Positions 61,121 to 64,000 of a stretch of DNA of 64,000 nt are shown here, piece by piece. The position numbers and the translations under genes are program-made. Positions within the stretch are counted from its first letter, which is position 1. Each line of letters opens with the position of its first letter. The stretch comes from an uncultured Odoribacter sp. (GTDB lineage Bacteria; Bacteroidota; Bacteroidia; Bacteroidales; Marinifilaceae). The stretch spans positions 189,784 through 253,783 of the forward strand of contig CAJTSF010000001.1 of assembly GCA_910578985.1 (NCBI GenBank), in the 5' to 3' direction. The notes under the pieces were generated by a model. The model did no database searches and was not told where the DNA came from. It saw only the letters and a program-made list of their open reading frames with translations.

Positions 61121-61487
61121 AATCTTTTTGTCCTTTTATTTCAACATTTGTCTTTAATTTCAAACCTTTCTCGATCACCGCTCCTGCTGCCACCTCCAAA
61201 CAAACCGTCTCCAAAAAGCCCTCAATGACCGCCCCCGCTTTCAACACGCTCTTCTTCGCCACCACATTCCCCTTCACCGTCCCCTCACACACAAACTCCC
61301 CGCACTTCACCTCGCCTTCCACCACTCCCCCTTCACACAACGTCACCTGCCCTCCGCCACACACTTTCCCCACCACCGTGCCCTCCAACCGCACCGCCCG
61401 TGCCGAATCCACCGTGCCCTCAATCCGGGCATCCGGTCCTATCCGGCAAATCTCCTGCTGCTCTGTATTCATATTCTCCGCTTCCAT
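61095..61487 (-). CDS. Second bactofilin-like protein
   Basis: 130 residues from the ATG at 61487 (an ATG at 61472 is an alternative); the frame upstream runs through the fabH terminator. The beta-helix pattern is clear but differs from its neighbour: GPDARIEGTVDSARAVRLEG, VCGGGQVTLCEGGVVEGEV, KCGEFVCEGTVKGNVVAKKS. Cysteines are unusually frequent (about six) for a bactofilin. The two proteins overlap by 26 nt and are presumably made together, so they could co-polymerise. A -7-like TACCTTTA lies at 61512-61505 on the minus strand. Confidence 0.78.
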   Translation of the reverse strand: MEAENMNTEQQEICRIGPDARIEGTVDSARAVRLEGTVVGKVCGGGQVTLCEGGVVEGEVKCGEFVCEGTVKGNVVAKKSVLKAGAVIEGFLETVCLEVAAGAVIEKGLKLKTNVEIKGQKDYGERNSEQ

Positions 61488-61537
61488 ATTCTTCAATTGC
61501 GAGCTAAAGGTAGTACATTTTTTCCATATACACAACA

Positions 61538-61560
61538 TAAAAAAAGCCGCTTCAGCGGCT
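61538..61560 (-). terminator. Terminator after fabH
   Basis: Minus-strand AGCCGCT (61560-61554), 2-nt loop, AGCGGCT (61551-61545), then TTTTTTT. It starts 5 nt past the fabH stop. Confidence 0.9.
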
Positions 61561-61565
61561 CTTCG

Positions 61566-62567
61566 TTACTTTTTCGGGTCATACGCCCATTTCAGCCATA
61601 TCGCTCCCCAGGTAAACCCGGCTCCGAAAGCGGCGAGAATCAGGTTGTCGCCCTTGTGCAACTGGTGCTCCCACTCGTACAGACACAAAGGAATCGTTGC
61701 CGAAGTGGTATTCCCGTATTTCTGTATATTAATCATCACTTTCGAAGGAGGCAATCCCATGCGCCGTCCCGTGGCGTCGATAATACGGAGGTTCGCCTGA
61801 TGGGGAACCAACCATGCCACATCGTCCGAAGACAGTCCGTTCTTCTCCATGATTTCGGCGGCGGTATCCGCCATGTTCGTCACGGCATGTTTGAACACGA
61901 ACTGCCCGTCCTGGAAAATATAATGCTCCCGGTTGGTCACCGTCTCGATGGACGGCGGATTCAGCGAACCGCCCGCTTTCATGTAAAGATGCTCGCGTCC
62001 CATTCCGTCGGAACGGAGAATATGGTCCATGACGCCCAGCTCCTCTTCGGTCGGCTCCAACAGCACGGCAGCAGCCGCATCGCCGAACAGGGGACAGGTC
62101 TTGCGGTCCGTGTAATCGGTGATGACCGACATCTTCTCGCATCCCACGAACACCACCTTCTTGTAACGCCCGCTCTCCACATACTGCGTTGCCGTCACCA
62201 ATCCGAACAGGAATCCCGAACATCCGGCATTCAGGTCGAACCCGAAAGCGTTCTTGATGCCCACCATGTCGGAAATGATCTGTGCGTTGGCAGGGAAGTG
62301 CATATCCGGAGTCACCGTGGCACAAATAATCAAATCCACCTCTTCAGGCTTCGTGCCCGTCCGTTCCAGCAACTGCTTCACGGCCTGCGCTCCCATCCAG
62401 GCGCTTCCCTTGGCGGGGTCTTTCAGGATTCTTCTCTCCTTGATGCCCACCCGGGTCATAATCCACTCATCGGAAGTATCCACCATGCGGCTCAACTCCT
62501 CGTTGTTCAGAATGTAGTCGGGATAATAAGCCCCCACTCCGGTAATTATAGCTCTCGGCCTGTTCAT
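61566..62567 (-). CDS. fabH: 3-oxoacyl-ACP synthase III
   Basis: Starts fatty acid synthesis by condensing acetyl-CoA (or a branched acyl-CoA) with malonyl-ACP. 333 residues from the ATG at 62567; the upstream TTG is rejected. The catalytic triad is seen: Cys in LNAGCSGFLFG near 115, His in LVPHQANLRII near 260 and Asn in KYGNTTSATIP near 290. Third gene of a DUF177-rpmF-fabH unit that is common in bacteria (usually with plsX, which is missing here). A second fabH is usual in Bacteroidales but not seen. Confidence 0.95.
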   Translation of the reverse strand: MNRPRAIITGVGAYYPDYILNNEELSRMVDTSDEWIMTRVGIKERRILKDPAKGSAWMGAQAVKQLLERTGTKPEEVDLIICATVTPDMHFPANAQIISDMVGIKNAFGFDLNAGCSGFLFGLVTATQYVESGRYKKVVFVGCEKMSVITDYTDRKTCPLFGDAAAAVLLEPTEEELGVMDHILRSDGMGREHLYMKAGGSLNPPSIETVTNREHYIFQDGQFVFKHAVTNMADTAAEIMEKNGLSSDDVAWLVPHQANLRIIDATGRRMGLPPSKVMINIQKYGNTTSATIPLCLYEWEHQLHKGDNLILAAFGAGFTWGAIWLKWAYDPKK

Positions 62568-62674
62568 TTCGATTGATTCTAAGGGTTGTAAAGTCCGCAA
62601 AGTCTGTAAAATCCAAACGTCCGTATGGTTTCACGACCTTACGGACCTTATGGACTCGACAAACTCGAAGACAA

Positions 62675-62860
62675 TTATGCGACTACCGTCTTCTCAATAG
62701 CCAACTTTCCTCTGTAATATCCGCACTCCGGACATACCGTGTGGTACTGTACGGCAGCACCGCAGTTGGAACATTTTGCAATAACGGGCGCAGTGATTGC
62801 GTCGTGCGTTCTTCTCTTATTTCTTCTCTGTTTCGAGGTTCGGTGTTTAGGATGTGCCAT
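62675..62860 (-). CDS. rpmF: 50S ribosomal protein L32
   Basis: 61 residues, very basic N-terminus (MAHPKHRTSKQRRNKRRTHD) and the CSNCG...HTVCPECGYYRGK zinc-binding ribbon with four cysteines. It starts 12 nt after the stop of the DUF177 gene and is 107 nt upstream of fabH. Confidence 0.97.
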   Translation of the reverse strand: MAHPKHRTSKQRRNKRRTHDAITAPVIAKCSNCGAAVQYHTVCPECGYYRGKLAIEKTVVA

Positions 62861-62872
62861 CTCTCTGTTATT

Positions 62873-63385
62873 TTAGTTATTAATTAATTTTTTAAGCTCG
62901 TCCCATCGCGGGTCTGTCGGCTTCTCATCTTCATTTCTCACATATTCATGGAGCACCTCCTGCATGCTTTCGTCGCAGGCGCCCTCTTCGTGCACCACCC
63001 GCATGGGATAATTCAACATATACGTCTCATACAAATAAGTGCTCAAATCGATAAAATCGTCCTCCGGCGTCACCACGATATAATCGTCATCGTTCCCCTC
63101 TTCGCGACTGCTCTGCTTGACAATCAAACTCATCTCCCCCGCCACCGGCAAATCCAACTCGCCCAGACAGCGGTCGCAGGTCGCCTTTACGACTCCGTCG
63201 ATTCTTATCTTAACCTCCATGAGCAGCGAACTTTTGAGCATCTCCACCGTCGCCTCCACCTTCCCTTCCGTTCCCTTCGTCGCCTCGAAGCAGTCGAAAA
63301 AAGGCTGTTCCATCGTAAAACGGAACGTATGCCTGCCCTCTCCCAATCCCCGGAACGCGATTTTATATTCTCTCAGTCTGTCCAC
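62873..63385 (-). CDS. yceD: DUF177 (YceD-like) rRNA-processing protein
   Basis: 170 residues if translation starts at the GTG at 63385. The open frame reaches a TTG at 63409, but that codon is inside the -7 box at 63414-63407. It has the family CDRCLGELDLPV motif near residue 85, an acidic middle and a helical end (ELKKLINN). In bacteria and plastids DUF177 proteins are linked to 23S rRNA accumulation, and they usually lie before rpmF as here. No ATG is available at the N-terminus. Confidence 0.88.
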   Translation of the reverse strand: MDRLREYKIAFRGLGEGRHTFRFTMEQPFFDCFEATKGTEGKVEATVEMLKSSLLMEVKIRIDGVVKATCDRCLGELDLPVAGEMSLIVKQSSREEGNDDDYIVVTPEDDFIDLSTYLYETYMLNYPMRVVHEEGACDESMQEVLHEYVRNEDEKPTDPRWDELKKLINN

Positions 63386-63406
63386 GTCGCTTAAAATAAA
63401 ACGGCG

Positions 63407-63414
63407 CAAAGATA
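63407..63414 (-). promoter_or_regulatory. -7 promoter box for DUF177-rpmF-fabH
   Basis: Minus-strand TATCTTTG (63414-63407), an exact TAnnTTTG match, 22 nt before the GTG at 63385. It decides the start of the first gene. Confidence 0.65.
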
Positions 63415-63467
63415 CAACAAAATGCCAAAACCAAAAAGCAAATGCGGAAAAAATGTATTCTCACAGA

Positions 63468-64000
63468 TTACTCCACCACCCACCGCTCGATGTTCCGCGT
63501 CTCCCTGGAGAAGTTCACGCCCACCTTGAAGACCTGCCGACCGTCCGCGGAAAAGGGCAGGGTGTATTGCTTGTCGTTGATTTGATGCAATGCTTCTTCC
63601 GCCGTGCCGTCCAACTTGAACTCGAACACGTAAACATACTTGTCCGTCCCGATGACCAGGTCGATGCGCCCGTGGCTCGTGTGGTATTCCGCCTGCACGT
63701 AAAACCCCATCAGCTTTGCCACGATGAACACCACATTCCGGTAGTATACCTCCCGCTCCGGTCCCAGCTGCTCGTAGGAGGTGTCCGACATCAGGCTCTG
63801 CAGGCGGCGCAGGAAAGCGTCGGCTTGGCCGGTTTCGACCTCTCGCACGAATTGCTGTATCTCGAAACCGCTCCGTTGCTTGTCGGCGGTCGTGTAATAA
63901 GGCATCAGGAACTTCACGAAACCCTCCTCCACCTCCCGGTTCGGAAAGCCTAAGGTGTAGGTCTCAAAGCGAGGGTCATACTCTTTTATCGTCAGGTAGC
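63468..64000 (-). CDS. C-terminal part of an AAA-ATPase-like / PD-(D/E)XK nuclease protein (truncated by window end)
   Basis: Only the last 177 residues are in view; the frame is open to the window edge (YLTIKEYDPRFETYTLGFPN comes first, then REVEEGFVKFLMPYY). The end matches the common Bacteroidales 'AAA family ATPase' group whose C-terminus carries a PD-(D/E)XK nuclease-like core: HTSHGRIDLVIGTDKYVYVF followed by EFKLDGTAEEAL, in which the D and E-x-K are present. An N-terminal AAA domain is expected outside the window. These genes occur in many copies per genome and their role is unknown. Confidence 0.8.
   Translation of the reverse strand, partial: YLTIKEYDPRFETYTLGFPNREVEEGFVKFLMPYYTTADKQRSGFEIQQFVREVETGQADAFLRRLQSLMSDTSYEQLGPEREVYYRNVVFIVAKLMGFYVQAEYHTSHGRIDLVIGTDKYVYVFEFKLDGTAEEALHQINDKQYTLPFSADGRQVFKVGVNFSRETRNIERWVVE

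Overview
The window comes from a Bacteroidales bacterium, probably a gut lineage. The evidence is the gene set: SprA-era conserved blocks such as sigma-54 regulator/LptE/TPR/SecG, ileS-dksA-lspA and DUF177-rpmF-fabH, a tricorn-type protease, a TonB-type barrel with a carboxypeptidase-like N-terminus, and paired bactofilins. Promoters also point there: many genes are preceded by the Bacteroidetes -7 box TAnnTTTG, in several cases with TTTG or TTG exactly 20 nt upstream. Genus cannot be fixed from sequence alone. A class I fructose-1,6-bisphosphatase, an adenosylcobalamin-dependent ribonucleotide reductase and a G+C of about one half would fit an Odoribacteraceae-like relative, but this is weak.

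Layout. 0-3.5 kb: tricorn-like protease. 3.6-9.9 kb: Nramp metal transporter, rpsP-rimM, nrdJ and ribF. 10-16.5 kb (minus strand): glycyl-tRNA synthetase, Na/Pi cotransporter and a hybrid histidine kinase with a periplasmic binding-protein-like sensor. 16.6-18.6 kb: groES-groEL. 18.7-21.6 kb: secG, TPR protein, lptE, sigma-54 activator. 21.7-24.1 kb: AAA ATPase, PnuC-type (probably thiamine) transporter and thiamine pyrophosphokinase. 24.1-29.3 kb is the accessory stretch: a low-GC outer-membrane protein, a three-gene operon ending in a secreted caspase-like protease, a structured leader RNA candidate in front of that operon with terminator and antiterminator alternatives, a collapsed AbiE toxin-antitoxin pair, and a long phased palindrome. 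29.3-36 kb: TonB-type receptor, Mpv17-like membrane protein, ADP-forming acyl-CoA synthetase and fbp. 36-47 kb: aspartokinase, ileS-dksA-like-lspA, topA and a PpiD-like chaperone. 47-58.7 kb: surface polysaccharide region with five glycosyltransferases, a flippase, and an operon encoding a CDP-ribitol synthase-like enzyme, a TagB/TagF-type polyol-phosphate transferase and a YfhO-like protein. 58.7-64 kb: U32 peptidase, frr, two overlapping bactofilins, fabH-rpmF-DUF177, and a truncated AAA/PD-(D/E)XK protein.

The most unusual signal is a set of three intergenic elements (11-107, 29067-29233, 42083-42208). Each is a long imperfect palindrome whose arms are built of 11-nt units: the same bases recur every 11 nt down one arm and their complements recur every 11 nt up the other. 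The unit sequence differs between elements while the geometry is kept. Eleven bases is one turn of an A-form RNA helix. I do not recognise this family. The second most interesting item is the leader RNA candidate at 27929-28233 upstream of the secreted caspase operon. The third is the teichoic-acid-like CDP-ribitol/polyol-phosphate operon in a Gram-negative polysaccharide locus.

No tRNA, rRNA, CRISPR array or insertion sequence was seen. Most genes are housekeeping and intact. Clear decay is confined to the AbiE remnant.
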